Below, one piece after another: positions 7,475 through 16,053 of a stretch of DNA of 16,982 nucleotides (position 1 is its first letter; the number at the start of each line of letters is the position of its first letter). The position numbers were made by a program, and so were the translations under genes. The notes beneath the pieces were generated by a model. It did no database searches, was not told the DNA's origin, and saw nothing but the letters and a program-made list of their open reading frames with translations. The stretch is taken from contig JBFFSQ010000047.1 of the NCBI GenBank assembly GCA_041572275.1, positions 1-16,982 on the forward strand, given 5' to 3'. Source of the stretch: JBFFSQ01 sp041572275 (GTDB taxonomy: Bacteria; Pseudomonadota; Gammaproteobacteria; SZUA-229).

Positions 7475-7480
7475 ATTATA
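7475..7480 (-). promoter_or_regulatory. -10 element (TATAAT) for the histone-like gene
   Basis: A perfect TATAAT on the minus strand 36 bases upstream of the ATG. A run of six T and no clear TTGACA lie at the -35 position. The arrangement closely parallels that of the lipoprotein gene. Confidence 0.45.
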
Positions 7481-7559
7481 TCGCTTAAATATCAAAAAAT
7501 GGTATAGAATTGAATTTGTTGCCAAATAAATTTAATTTTGTAAATAATGATTACGCTAG

Positions 7560-8105
7560 ATGTCCCATATTATTCCAATTAATACACAACAACAACATGA
7601 AGTGTGTACCCGAGTTAGTGACTATCTGAACCTTTCAGAAACGATTTTTGAGCAAAGCTTTCCAGCTGTTCCTGTTAAATTTGATTTGAAGGGCAGGGCT
7701 TCGGGCATGTATGTAGTTCGAAATAAATGCTCATATATTCGTTTTAATCCTTATATTTTTTCAAAATATTATGAACAGGCGCTAAATACGACAGTGCCTC
7801 ATGAAGTTGCGCACTATGTGGCGGATGTTTTATATGGCATAAAACACATCAAGCCTCACGGAGTTGAATGGCAAGAAATCATGCAAGCCTTTGGTGTAGT
7901 GCCAAAGGCTACGGGTGATTATGATCTCACTGGTATCCCAGTCAGGCGACAGCAACGCTTTCATTATCGTTGTCGATGTATGAATCATCAAATTACAGCA
8001 AGTCGCCATAATAGAATTCGCCGTGGTCATGCAGCCTATCACTGTCGGTGCTGTGGTTCAGTGCTCGTTCTGCAGACGGGAGCTACTGAGGACGTGATAT
8101 CTTAG
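7560..8105 (+). CDS. sprT: SprT-family zinc metalloprotein
   Basis: The 181-residue protein carries HEVAH at residues 81-85, the zinc-binding HExxH of the SprT fold, with a third likely ligand His100 in KPHGVEW. The C-terminus is a zinc ribbon: C138 and C140 (YRCRC), a His-containing linker, and C162/C165 (YHCRCCGS). This order (protease-like core then ribbon) is standard for bacterial SprT and related to SprT domains of eukaryotic Spartan, a DNA-protein crosslink protease. The bacterial role is not well settled. The start at 7560 has a weak ribosome site; an upstream ATG at 7547 is out of frame. The TAG stop overlaps the rapA stop by four bases on the opposite strand. It is divergent from the H1-like gene, sharing a 120-base spacer. 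Confidence 0.87.
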   Translation: MSHIIPINTQQQHEVCTRVSDYLNLSETIFEQSFPAVPVKFDLKGRASGMYVVRNKCSYIRFNPYIFSKYYEQALNTTVPHEVAHYVADVLYGIKHIKPHGVEWQEIMQAFGVVPKATGDYDLTGIPVRRQQRFHYRCRCMNHQITASRHNRIRRGHAAYHCRCCGSVLVLQTGATEDVIS

Positions 8106-11005
8106 GTTGCCACGATGACACGAATAGCGTCCAGTCGTAAGTGAGCTGATTCTAGCGCCTGTGTCAGAGCAGTTAATTGCTGATCGAAGTAGGTAATTTC
8201 TTCATCTCGTACATTGGGATTGATTTGTTGCAATGCCTTGAGGCGGTTAATTTCAGTGAGCAGTGTTTGTTGGGTATGTGCATGAGCCTCGGAGAGGATT
8301 GCAGGTGCCTGGCTATAAGCCTGTGATTCAGCCTCACTGATAAGCTTGCGGATAACCGGTTCTTTGGCACGTATGATTTTAACTGCAGTGGTCTGATCGA
8401 CCAATGTTTGAGTTTGAAATATTGTATCTGAGCTGAGTGATGAACTGTGATCGTTGTTGAATTCATCGATGACAATGCGAATCGTGGTGGGTGGCAGGTA
8501 TCGGTTACTCTGTAACGCTGTAGCTGATGATGTTTCCATAATATACAGACACTCGAGTAATAGCGTTCCGGGTTTTACAGCCTTGAAATCAACAGCTGTA
8601 ACCGCAGTATTGCCCAACTCATGACTGAGCACCATATCCATGGCATTGATCACCAGGGGATGCTCCCAGCTAAGGTAGTGAATGTCTTCATTGTGCAGTG
8701 CTGTATTACGGTTGTAGGTAATCGTCATGCCATCCTCGGGTAGTCCGGGGAAGTTACTGATCATATGGTTACCTGGACGTATTCTATAGATATCTGTTTG
8801 CAGTTCTTCGAAGTCCAGTGAATAGCAGTCGTAAATATTTTCCATATACTCAGTAATATCATGGCTGCTATCAGCAATCTGCGCCTGCTGTTTCAGGGCA
8901 TTGGCAATACCTGGTCGACAGGAATTAAACTCAAGCAGTTGATCACGGCCTTTATGCAGGGTTTCGTTGAGTGTTTGGTGTAAAGACTGTGTATGTTCAA
9001 CGAGTGAGAGGATGGATTGTTCATCCGTTGTCTGTGTAAGGGCTTTCACCAGTTCGTCTTCAACCTGGACATAAACACTGTGTCCTGCTGGACAGGTGTG
9101 CTCAAATGCGGATAAGCCCTGGCTGTACCAATGGAACAGCACTTCCTGGGCCGTGTTTTTAAGGTAGGGTACATGAATCTTAATGGTTTCTGTTTGACCA
9201 ATACGATCCAGGCGTCCGATGCGTTGCTCGAGCAAGTCAGGATTTAACGGCAGGTCGAACAGAATGAGATGGTGGGCGAACTGGAAGTTACGACCTTCGC
9301 TACCAATCTCAGAGCAAATTAGTACCTGGCTGCCATTCTCATGATCGGCAAAAAATGCAGCAGCACGATCCCGTTCTACAATACTCAGGCCTTCATGGAA
9401 AACGGCCGCGTGAATACCATCTCGTGTTTTGAGTGCCTGTGCTATATCCAGTGCCGTTTGTGCATGAGCGGCAATGACCAGAACTTTGGCGGGTTTCAGT
9501 GTTATTAATTGCTGACCTAGCCAGTTGATGCGGGGGTCAAGTCGAGTCCAGTGAGCAGCAGATACGGGTAGTGGCAGACATTCCGGACACAGTCGCTGAA
9601 AAAGTTCTGCTTCTGTTGACTGTATGCTGTTTAACAGAGTTGCATACTGTTCAGGTGTGTTCAGTGGATAGGCGGTTACCTGTCTGTCAGGGAAACCCTT
9701 GACAGCTGTTCGCGTGTTGCGAAATAACACGCGACCTGTACCGTGGCGGTCGAGCAAATGTTCAATTAGCTTGTTACGGGCACTGGATTGTTGATCGGCA
9801 TCTGCCTGTCCGTCCTGTAAACGATTCAGGAGTTCCAGGTTGTCGCCTTCTTCTATAGTTGCCTGTAAGGTCGCCATGCTCTGTTTATCGAGAGGCTGTT
9901 TACTGAGCAGGGCCTGTATGGCCTGGGCTACAGGCTCATAGGATTGTTCCTCTTTGATAAATGCGTCGAAGTCATGAAAGCGGTCTGGGTCGAGCAGGCG
10001 GAGTCGGGCAAAGTGACTGGCCTTACCCAGTTGTTCTGGTGTGGCCGTTAGCAACAAAACACCACGGGTTTGGACTGCGAGACGTTCGATGATGGTGTAT
10101 TCAATCGATGACTGTTGAGGAGACCATTGCAGGTGATGCGCTTCATCAACAACCAGTAAATCCCATTCGCCTTCGAGTGCCTGTTTAAAGCGTTGCGGCT
10201 GGGTAACCAGAAACTCCAGGCTACATAAGGCCAGCTGTTCAGTGTGAAAAGGGTTGTTCTGGCTGCCACTGGCATCGAGCTGGCTTTCTTCGATATCCAG
10301 GCAGCGTTCTTCATCAAAAATGGTGAAGTAGAGGTTAAAGCGCCGCAACATTTCAACCAGCCACTGATGAACCAGTGTTTCAGGTACCACGATAAGTACA
10401 CGTCTGGCCCGTTCTGTGAGCAATTGGTGATGAAGAATGAGGCCAGCTTCAATGGTTTTACCCAGTCCCACTTCATCTGCAAGCAATACCCTTGGGGCAA
10501 AGCGGTTGGCGACCTCATGGGCAATAAACAGCTGGTGAGGAATCAGGCTGGTGCGAGCGCCACAGAGGCCAACTAGCTCAGAGTGGGCCAGACGGTTGAT
10601 ATGTTGCAGCGTCTGGTAGCGTAGATCAAACCACTTGTCCTGATCAATTTGACCACTAAACAAGCGCTCTGTTGGTCTGTATAACTGGGTGTTGTTATTC
10701 AGGCCACTTTCTTCCAGAGCTGCGGGCTGGCCACTATCGTCGGTACCGATGTAAGTCAGTAGACCATCTTGCTCCTGTACAGATTCAATCTTGAGTTGAT
10801 TGCCTTCAAAGTCACTGATGGTATCGCCGGGTGCAAATTTTACTCGGGTGAGTGGCGCGGTCTGTTTGGCATAGGTGCGAGTTTCACCCGTGGCCAGAAA
10901 GTGAACGGTGACTGTGCGATGTTCAACGGCAAGGATTGTGCCGAGTCCCATTTGTAGTTCTGCATCGCTAATCCAGCGTTGTCCTGGAATATAATCGTCT
11001 ACCAT
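8102..11005 (-). CDS. rapA: RNA polymerase-associated ATPase RapA (HepA)
   Basis: The 967-residue length is nearly that of E. coli RapA. The order is: N-terminal Tudor-like region opening with PGQRWISDAELQMGLG; Swi2/Snf2 ATPase lobe 1 with motif I LADEVGLGKTIEAG (around residue 180), motif II DEAHHLQW and motif III LLTATPEQLG; lobe 2 with ICSEIGSEGRNFQFAHHL and the arginine-finger motif EQRIGRLDRIGQ; then a long RapA-specific C-terminal domain. RapA binds core RNA polymerase and promotes its recycling after termination, using ATP. All catalytic motifs look intact. The ATG follows GAGGTAGAGGTA, a good ribosome site. It is divergent from efpL and convergent with the sprT-like gene, ending inside its last codon, so no terminator fits between them. 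Confidence 0.96.
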   Translation of the reverse strand: MVDDYIPGQRWISDAELQMGLGTILAVEHRTVTVHFLATGETRTYAKQTAPLTRVKFAPGDTISDFEGNQLKIESVQEQDGLLTYIGTDDSGQPAALEESGLNNNTQLYRPTERLFSGQIDQDKWFDLRYQTLQHINRLAHSELVGLCGARTSLIPHQLFIAHEVANRFAPRVLLADEVGLGKTIEAGLILHHQLLTERARRVLIVVPETLVHQWLVEMLRRFNLYFTIFDEERCLDIEESQLDASGSQNNPFHTEQLALCSLEFLVTQPQRFKQALEGEWDLLVVDEAHHLQWSPQQSSIEYTIIERLAVQTRGVLLLTATPEQLGKASHFARLRLLDPDRFHDFDAFIKEEQSYEPVAQAIQALLSKQPLDKQSMATLQATIEEGDNLELLNRLQDGQADADQQSSARNKLIEHLLDRHGTGRVLFRNTRTAVKGFPDRQVTAYPLNTPEQYATLLNSIQSTEAELFQRLCPECLPLPVSAAHWTRLDPRINWLGQQLITLKPAKVLVIAAHAQTALDIAQALKTRDGIHAAVFHEGLSIVERDRAAAFFADHENGSQVLICSEIGSEGRNFQFAHHLILFDLPLNPDLLEQRIGRLDRIGQTETIKIHVPYLKNTAQEVLFHWYSQGLSAFEHTCPAGHSVYVQVEDELVKALTQTTDEQSILSLVEHTQSLHQTLNETLHKGRDQLLEFNSCRPGIANALKQQAQIADSSHDITEYMENIYDCYSLDFEELQTDIYRIRPGNHMISNFPGLPEDGMTITYNRNTALHNEDIHYLSWEHPLVINAMDMVLSHELGNTAVTAVDFKAVKPGTLLLECLYIMETSSATALQSNRYLPPTTIRIVIDEFNNDHSSSLSSDTIFQTQTLVDQTTAVKIIRAKEPVIRKLISEAESQAYSQAPAILSEAHAHTQQTLLTEINRLKALQQINPNVRDEEITYFDQQLTALTQALESAHLRLDAIRVIVAT

Positions 11006-11050
11006 TACCTCTACCTCTTAGTTGCGAGCGACATTTTATTGGTGTGCTCA

Positions 11051-11091
11051 CAAAATCTTTTGTATTTGTTTGTATGTTAATTTTGTTAACA
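11051..11091. promoter_or_regulatory. Two inverted repeats in the rapA-efpL divergent spacer
   Basis: CAAAA-TC-TTTTG (11051-11062) and TGTTAA-TTTTG-TTAACA (11075-11091) are perfect short inverted repeats within the 154-base AT-rich spacer between rapA and efpL. They could be operators for one or both genes. AT-rich DNA gives such repeats by chance, and I cannot assign a regulator. Confidence 0.3.
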
Positions 11092-11159
11092 TTGCTGCTC
11101 TTTAGCAACCGTTATCATCCATATTTTTCCTAATTTTAAGTGATTCAACCGAGTAATAT

Positions 11160-11723
11160 ATGAAAGCAAACGAACTTAAACGCGGTGCCGTGTTCCAGGT
11201 CGACGGTCGTAACATTGTTATCAAGCAGGTGCATGTACAGACGGCCTCATCCAGAAGCGGTAATACGCTGTACAAAGTACGTGGTCAGGATGTAGTAACC
11301 CGGCAAAAGTATGAAAACAGTTTCAAAGGAGATGAGTCGGTTAGTACCGTTGATATTTCACGCCGACCAGTTCAGTTATTATATCGTGATGCAGAGGGCT
11401 GGACCTTCATGGATAGTGAAAGTTATGATCAGTTTACACTGGCAGATACGATGCTTGAAGATGAGTTGCCCTTCCTCAGTGAGGGACTTGAAGGCGTAAG
11501 TGCCTTGATGACCGATGATACAGTTCTGGGGATCGAATTACCGGCTAGTGTGGCGTTGGAGATTGTGGAATGTGCACCAGCAATGAAAGCAGCCTCTTCC
11601 TCTGCACGTACTAAACCTGCGACATTGACAACCGGGTTAGTTGTTCAGGTACCGGAATACCTAACACCAGGAGAGTTGATCAAGGTCAACACGGATTCCA
11701 GTGAATTTATATCCCGTGCCTAA
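11160..11723 (+). CDS. efpL: Elongation factor P-like protein EfpL (YeiP)
   Basis: The 187-residue protein has the three-domain EF-P layout: an N-terminal KOW-like domain (about 1-63, starting MKANELKRGAVFQVDG), a central OB domain (about 65-128) and a C-terminal OB domain (about 130-187) ending VPEYLTPGELIKVNT. It is the EfpL/YeiP branch, not EF-P: the loop near residue 30 reads TASSRSGNTLYKVRG, with an Arg (R32) at the tip where EF-P has its modified Lys or Arg. EfpL has been reported to relieve ribosome stalling at prolines and other difficult motifs. The ribosome site is weak (CGAGTAATAT). Its TAA overlaps the next ATG (TAATG), so the downstream GIY-YIG gene is translationally coupled. 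Confidence 0.92.
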   Translation: MKANELKRGAVFQVDGRNIVIKQVHVQTASSRSGNTLYKVRGQDVVTRQKYENSFKGDESVSTVDISRRPVQLLYRDAEGWTFMDSESYDQFTLADTMLEDELPFLSEGLEGVSALMTDDTVLGIELPASVALEIVECAPAMKAASSSARTKPATLTTGLVVQVPEYLTPGELIKVNTDSSEFISRA

Positions 11724-11992
11724 TGGAGGCATGGTTCGTTTATATCCTGCGCTGTAATGATGGCAGCCTGTATACCGGGGTTGCCAAAGATGTGTCTCGT
11801 CGAGTCGAGGAGCATAACAGCGATAATCAACGTGGGGCCAAATACACGCGGGCGCGTCGGCCGGTCAGTCTGGTGTATCAGGAACAAGTAGCATCCCGTT
11901 CAGCTGCCGGTAAACGGGAGTATGAAATTAAACAGCTCAATAAATCAGCGAAAGAACAATTGATTCGAACTCATACAGTCATCATTAAGTAA
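11723..11992 (+). CDS. GIY-YIG nuclease-domain protein, YhbQ/UPF0213 type
   Basis: This 89-residue single-domain protein carries the GIY-YIG signature: VYILRC (6-11), LYTG (16-19), catalytic-type Arg27 in DVSRRVEEHN, and Glu66 in KREYEIKQL. Length, start (WFVYILRC) and the R/E pair match the small YhbQ/UPF0213 group related to the UvrC N-terminal nuclease. Members have DNA-cleaving activity reported for some, but the physiological role is unclear. All key residues are present, in contrast to the degenerate relative at 4769-5086. It overlaps efpL by one base, and the coupling suggests the two share a promoter in the rapA-efpL spacer. A weak hairpin follows at 12001-12015. Confidence 0.9.
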   Translation: MEAWFVYILRCNDGSLYTGVAKDVSRRVEEHNSDNQRGAKYTRARRPVSLVYQEQVASRSAAGKREYEIKQLNKSAKEQLIRTHTVIIK

Positions 11993-12000
11993 TGCCATAG

Positions 12001-12015
12001 TCGCCAGGAAGGCGA
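12001..12015 (+). terminator. Weak hairpin after the GIY-YIG gene
   Basis: TCGCC-AGGAA-GGCGA forms a 5-bp stem 8 bases past the stop codon. There is no T-tract (GATAAATT follows), so it is at best a poor intrinsic terminator. Confidence 0.25.
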
Positions 12016-12050
12016 GATAAATTCCGGGCACTATTGAATCCTCTAATTTA

Positions 12051-12064
12051 CTGATATAGATCAA
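12051..12064 (+). promoter_or_regulatory. FNR/ANR-like binding site upstream of nifJ
   Basis: CTGATATAGATCAA matches the FNR consensus TTGAT-N4-ATCAA in 9 of 10 defined positions with correct 4-base spacing. Its centre is about 87 bases upstream of the nifJ ATG. Anaerobic activation of a pyruvate:ferredoxin oxidoreductase by an FNR-type regulator would be biologically consistent. No strong -10 was identified at the matching distance. Confidence 0.55.
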
Positions 12065-12080
12065 TATTTAATCCCACTGT

Positions 12081-12095
12081 GTTGATTACATCAAC
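12081..12095 (+). promoter_or_regulatory. Second inverted repeat with FNR-like half-sites
   Basis: GTTGAT-TAC-ATCAAC is a perfect 15-base inverted repeat whose half-sites equal those of FNR, but the centre is one base too short for canonical FNR. A further palindrome, GTTAATTAAC (12112-12121), lies between it and the start codon. Either may be an operator; the protein cannot be named. Confidence 0.4.
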
Positions 12096-12144
12096 GTATG
12101 TGCGGAGTATTGTTAATTAACTGTACTTGATTCAGGTGTTGTCT

Positions 12145-15100
12145 ATGTCCAAGCCTAAGCAGCTCACCATTGATGGTAACCAGGCCGCAGCCATTATTGC
12201 TCACAAACTCAATGAAGTTGTTGCAATTTACCCGATAACACCGGCTTCACCGATGGGAGAATGGGCTGATGAATGGTCATCTAACCATCAGCAGAATCTG
12301 TGGGGCACTGTACCTCAGGTAGTTGAGATGCAGAGTGAGGCTGGTGCAGCAGGCGCAATTCATGGTTCCTTACAGGCAGGTGCCTTAACTACGACATTCA
12401 CGGCCTCACAGGGATTGTTGTTGATGATCCCCAATATGTACAAGATTGCGGGTGAACTATCACCCACAGTATTTCATGTTGCGTCGCGTTCTTTGGCCTG
12501 TCAGGCACTGTCGATCTTTGGTGATCATAGTGATGTGATGACGGCACGTATGACCGGCTTTGGAATGCTCTGTTCCAATTCACCTCAGGAAGTAATGGAC
12601 TTTGCCTTTATCGCCCAGCTTGCGAGCCTGCAGGGACGAATTCCGATGCTGCATTTCTTTGATGGTTTCCGGACATCCCATGAAATCAGAAAAATCACCA
12701 CCATTGATGATGAACTCATGCATGCCATGATCAGGCAAGGTGATATCGCTGCTCACCGTAATCGTGCTTTATCACCGGATCATCCAGTCATGAGGGGCAC
12801 TTCGCAGAATCCGGATATTTATTTCCAGGCCCGTGAAACGGTAAATCCTTATTACGATGCTTTTCCTGACATTGTACAGAGCACCATGGATCGATTTGCC
12901 GAACTGAGCGGACGTCAGTACCAGCTATTTCAATATTTCGGTGATGCGAATGCACAGCGAATAATAATTTTGATGGGTTCCGGTGCCGAGACTACCGAGG
13001 AAACCGTGCGCTTTCTTATGAAGCAGGGTGAATCTGTGGGGTTGGTTAAGGTTCGTCTGTATCGTCCCTGGAGTGATCAGGCGTTGGTCGATGCGATACC
13101 GGCGAGTTGTCAATCCATAGCGGTGCTTGATCGGACCAAGGAGCCAGGGGCTGCGGGTGAGCCTTTGTATAAAGATGTGGTCACCACCATTGCAGAATAT
13201 ATGGCTACGGCACCGGCATGTAAATTTAATGCTATGCCAAGAATTGTCGCTGGTCGTTATGGCTTATCGTCCAAGGAATTTACGCCCGCCATGGTCAAAG
13301 CAGTATTTGATGAACTGGCTCAGGCGCAACCGAAAAATCATTTCACCATTGGTATACGTGATGATGTCACCAATACCAGTTTAAGCTGGGATAAAACATT
13401 TCACTCGGATTCTCATGATGAGACCTACCAGGCATTGTTTTATGGTCTGGGCAGTGATGGCACGGTCAGTGCCAATAAGAACAGCATTAAAATTATTGGT
13501 GAGAATACTGAGTTACGGGTACAGGGCTATTTTGTTTACGATTCCAAAAAATCCGGTGCGGTTACTATTTCGCATTTACGCTTCGGTCCCCAGCATATTG
13601 CCTCGACTTATTTGATCGAAGATGATTCAGCCAACTTTATTGCCTGTCACCAATCGGTGTTTCTGGAGCGTTATCACATGCTGGATAAGGCAGCCAAGGG
13701 TGCTGTCTTCCTGCTCAATTCGCAACTGCCCGTGACCGAGGTGTGGGATAGCTTGCCAACGAGTATGCAGCGACAGATGATCGATAAGCAGATTCGTTTC
13801 TATAGCATCGATGCTTATGCTGTGGCTGAAAAAAATGGTTTGGGCAAGCGTATTAATACCATTATGCAAACCTGTTTCTTTGCGATTTCAGAAATCCTGC
13901 CGCCACAACAGGCCATTGAAGAAATTAAGTCGGCCGTGCAGAAAAGCTACGCCAAAAAAGGCCAGGAAATAGTTGATATTAACTATCAGGCGATTGATGA
14001 AACCCTGGCCAGCCTGCAGCAAGTAACAGTACCGGACCAGGTCACCAGTTCATTTGATATCCAGCCGGCAGTGTGTGGTAGCGCCCCTGACTTTGTGAAA
14101 AATGTCACTGGTGAAATCATCGCCGGACATGGTGATGACATTGCGGTGAGTCAGTTGCCGGTGGATGGTACATTCCCATTAGGTACTGCAGCTTTTGAAA
14201 AACGAAATCTGGCACTGGAAATACCAGTGCTCGAACCGGAGCTTTGTACTCAGTGTGGTAAGTGTCCACTGGTCTGTCCCCATGCGGCTATCCGGAGCAA
14301 GATTTTTCATGAAGATGAACTTGAGCATGCACCGGCGAGTTTTAAACATGCGCCAATGCGAGGTAAAGGTTTTCCAGACGGTATGCACATCAGTTATCAG
14401 GTGGCGCCAGAAGATTGTACCGGATGCCGTTTGTGTGTAGATATCTGTCCGATTACCGATAAAGCCGATACCACACGCAAGGCCCTCAATATGTATCCGC
14501 AGCCTCCCTTGCGTGAACAGGAGCGTGAAAACTGGGAGTTCTTCCTGTCATTGCCTGAATATGATCGTCGTGAACTGAAAACCAATACCATCAAAGGTGC
14601 AATGGTGTTGCAGCCTTTGTTTGAGTTTTCCGGCGCCTGCCTGGGTTGCGGTGAAACCCCTTATATTAAACTGGCGACTCAATTATTCGGTGATCGGATG
14701 GTGGTAGCCAATGCGACTGGCTGTTCATCGATATATGGGGGTAATTTACCCACCACGCCCTATACCACGAATGCCGATGGCCGCGGACCAGCCTGGAGCA
14801 ATTCACTGTTTGAGGATAATGCTGAATTTGGTGTCGGGATCCGTATTGCTATTGACAAGCATACCGATCAGGCCAAAGCCTTACTGACGCAGCTGGCAGA
14901 TCATCTGGATAAGCAATTGGTGGATGATATTTTAAATGCCGATCAGCATGATGAAGCCAGTATATTTCAGCAGCGTGAGCGTATCGAACAATTGCATATT
15001 CAGTTGCAGGGAGTTAAGGACCCGAGAGCGGAAAGCTTGTTACAACTGGCGGATAACCTGAGCAAGAAAAGTGTCTGGATCGTGGGTGGCGATGGCTGGG

Positions 15101-15759
15101 CCTATGACATCGGTTTCGGTGGCCTGGATCATGTGCTGGCTACGGGTCATGATGTCAATATTCTGGTACTGGATACTCAAGTGTATTCCAACACCGGTGG
15201 TCAAACGTCCAAGGCAACGCCTCGTGGCGCTATTGCCAAATTCTCCGCCGGTGGTAAGGCAACTGCGAAAAAGGAGCTGGGTTTGCTGGCCATGGATTAT
15301 GACAATGTGTATGTCGCACAGATTGCCTATGGTGCAAAAGACGTGCAGACCTTACGCGCCTTTATGGAAGCTGAGGCCCATCCCGGGCCTTCCATTATCA
15401 TTGCCTATGCCCCTTGTACTGCACATGGTTTAAGTTTGCTCGATAATCATCGTCATCAGGAAATGGCGGTGAAAAGTGGTCACTGGCCATTGTTCCGGTT
15501 TGATCCCAAGCTCAGTGAGCAGGGACAAAGACCTTTGAAGCTGGATTCGCCCGAGCCGAGTATGCCTTATCAGGAGTATATGCAGACCGAAGGGCGTTTC
15601 AGTGTGTTATGGCAAACACATCCGGATGATGCTGAGCGCTTCCTGAAACAGGCGCAGCATGAAGTGGATCACCGTTATCGATTCCTTAAACAGCTATCGG
15701 AAATGGATTGGGATGAGCATAAGAATGCCACTGCCGAGACCAAAACCGATAGCGTCTGA
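12145..15759 (+). CDS. nifJ: Pyruvate:ferredoxin (flavodoxin) oxidoreductase, single-chain NifJ type
   Basis: This cytoplasmic enzyme converts pyruvate plus CoA to acetyl-CoA and CO2, passing two electrons to ferredoxin or flavodoxin. From the ATG at 12145 it has 1204 residues, a full-length single-chain homodimeric type. Visible parts: N-terminal pyrimidine domain (YPITPASPMGEWADEW; SRSLACQALSIFGDHSDVM); two ferredoxin-type clusters, C701-x2-C704-x2-C707-x3-CP and C758-x2-C761-x2-C764-x3-CP; the proximal-cluster cysteines C832/C835 (ACLGCGETPY) and C1091 (CTAHG); and the thiamine diphosphate site GDGWAYDIG (982-990) with YSNTGG near 1014-1019. All cluster ligands look intact. I chose 12145 because AGGT lies 7 bases upstream and MSKPKQLTIDGNQAA matches usual N-termini; the frame also extends to a TTG at 12127. 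Likely controlled by low oxygen through the upstream FNR-like site. Confidence 0.96.
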   Translation: MSKPKQLTIDGNQAAAIIAHKLNEVVAIYPITPASPMGEWADEWSSNHQQNLWGTVPQVVEMQSEAGAAGAIHGSLQAGALTTTFTASQGLLLMIPNMYKIAGELSPTVFHVASRSLACQALSIFGDHSDVMTARMTGFGMLCSNSPQEVMDFAFIAQLASLQGRIPMLHFFDGFRTSHEIRKITTIDDELMHAMIRQGDIAAHRNRALSPDHPVMRGTSQNPDIYFQARETVNPYYDAFPDIVQSTMDRFAELSGRQYQLFQYFGDANAQRIIILMGSGAETTEETVRFLMKQGESVGLVKVRLYRPWSDQALVDAIPASCQSIAVLDRTKEPGAAGEPLYKDVVTTIAEYMATAPACKFNAMPRIVAGRYGLSSKEFTPAMVKAVFDELAQAQPKNHFTIGIRDDVTNTSLSWDKTFHSDSHDETYQALFYGLGSDGTVSANKNSIKIIGENTELRVQGYFVYDSKKSGAVTISHLRFGPQHIASTYLIEDDSANFIACHQSVFLERYHMLDKAAKGAVFLLNSQLPVTEVWDSLPTSMQRQMIDKQIRFYSIDAYAVAEKNGLGKRINTIMQTCFFAISEILPPQQAIEEIKSAVQKSYAKKGQEIVDINYQAIDETLASLQQVTVPDQVTSSFDIQPAVCGSAPDFVKNVTGEIIAGHGDDIAVSQLPVDGTFPLGTAAFEKRNLALEIPVLEPELCTQCGKCPLVCPHAAIRSKIFHEDELEHAPASFKHAPMRGKGFPDGMHISYQVAPEDCTGCRLCVDICPITDKADTTRKALNMYPQPPLREQERENWEFFLSLPEYDRRELKTNTIKGAMVLQPLFEFSGACLGCGETPYIKLATQLFGDRMVVANATGCSSIYGGNLPTTPYTTNADGRGPAWSNSLFEDNAEFGVGIRIAIDKHTDQAKALLTQLADHLDKQLVDDILNADQHDEASIFQQRERIEQLHIQLQGVKDPRAESLLQLADNLSKKSVWIVGGDGWAYDIGFGGLDHVLATGHDVNILVLDTQVYSNTGGQTSKATPRGAIAKFSAGGKATAKKELGLLAMDYDNVYVAQIAYGAKDVQTLRAFMEAEAHPGPSIIIAYAPCTAHGLSLLDNHRHQEMAVKSGHWPLFRFDPKLSEQGQRPLKLDSPEPSMPYQEYMQTEGRFSVLWQTHPDDAERFLKQAQHEVDHRYRFLKQLSEMDWDEHKNATAETKTDSV

Positions 15760-15771
15760 AATCGTTAAAGT

Positions 15772-16053
15772 CTATTTATATCGACATAGGTAGCTGGTGT
15801 CACCACTGACCCTGACCTGGAATGTCACATTGGCATCTACGGTAAAGGTTTCGTTGAGTGCGATTTCGCGCCAGTCATTTTCTCCGGGCAATATCACTGA
15901 CATCTTGCCGCTAACCAGTGTCATATGTTCTATCGTGCTGGTACCGAATTCATAGTCACCATCAGCCATGACACCAATCGTGGCGGCGTCTCCGTTGTCA
16001 GTAAAGGCAATGGATTTGACCTTGCCATCAAAATATTCATTAACCTTGAACAT
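15772..16053 (-). CDS. ppnP: Pyrimidine/purine nucleoside phosphorylase PpnP
   Basis: The 93-residue protein matches the YaiE/PpnP (DUF1255) family in length and in nearly every segment: the start MFKVNEYFDGKVKSIAF, the central GVMADGDYEFGTSTIEHMTL, LPGENDWREI and the end TSYLCRYK. It is a small cupin. PpnP phosphorolyses a broad range of nucleosides to the base and (deoxy)ribose-1-phosphate, in salvage. The ATG follows GGGGAATAACT, an adequate ribosome site. Its TAG stop lies 12 bases from the nifJ stop, convergently, leaving no room for a normal terminator. A possible -10 (TAAAAT on the minus strand, 16087-16082) lies 29 bases upstream. It is divergent from the interrupted gene at 16202. 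Confidence 0.95.
   Translation of the reverse strand: MFKVNEYFDGKVKSIAFTDNGDAATIGVMADGDYEFGTSTIEHMTLVSGKMSVILPGENDWREIALNETFTVDANVTFQVRVSGDTSYLCRYK

Noticed and set aside
7180..7488. Plus-strand 102-codon frame rich in Ala, Leu and Phe, resembling a membrane protein.
   Set aside because: It is the antisense shadow of the Lys/Ala-rich histone-like gene; Lys codons read backwards give Phe and Leu.
12082..12094. TTGATTACATCAA as a canonical FNR box.
   Set aside because: The half-sites match but the centre is three bases, not four, so it is reported only as an FNR-like inverted repeat.
12127..12144. nifJ start at the TTG at 12127, adding six residues.
   Set aside because: The ATG at 12145 has AGGT at proper spacing and gives the usual N-terminus; the TTG has no ribosome site and lies close to the palindrome GTTAATTAAC.
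15071..15433. Plus-strand 120-codon frame inside nifJ.
   Set aside because: Overlaps the thiamine diphosphate domain of nifJ in another frame, with no family features.
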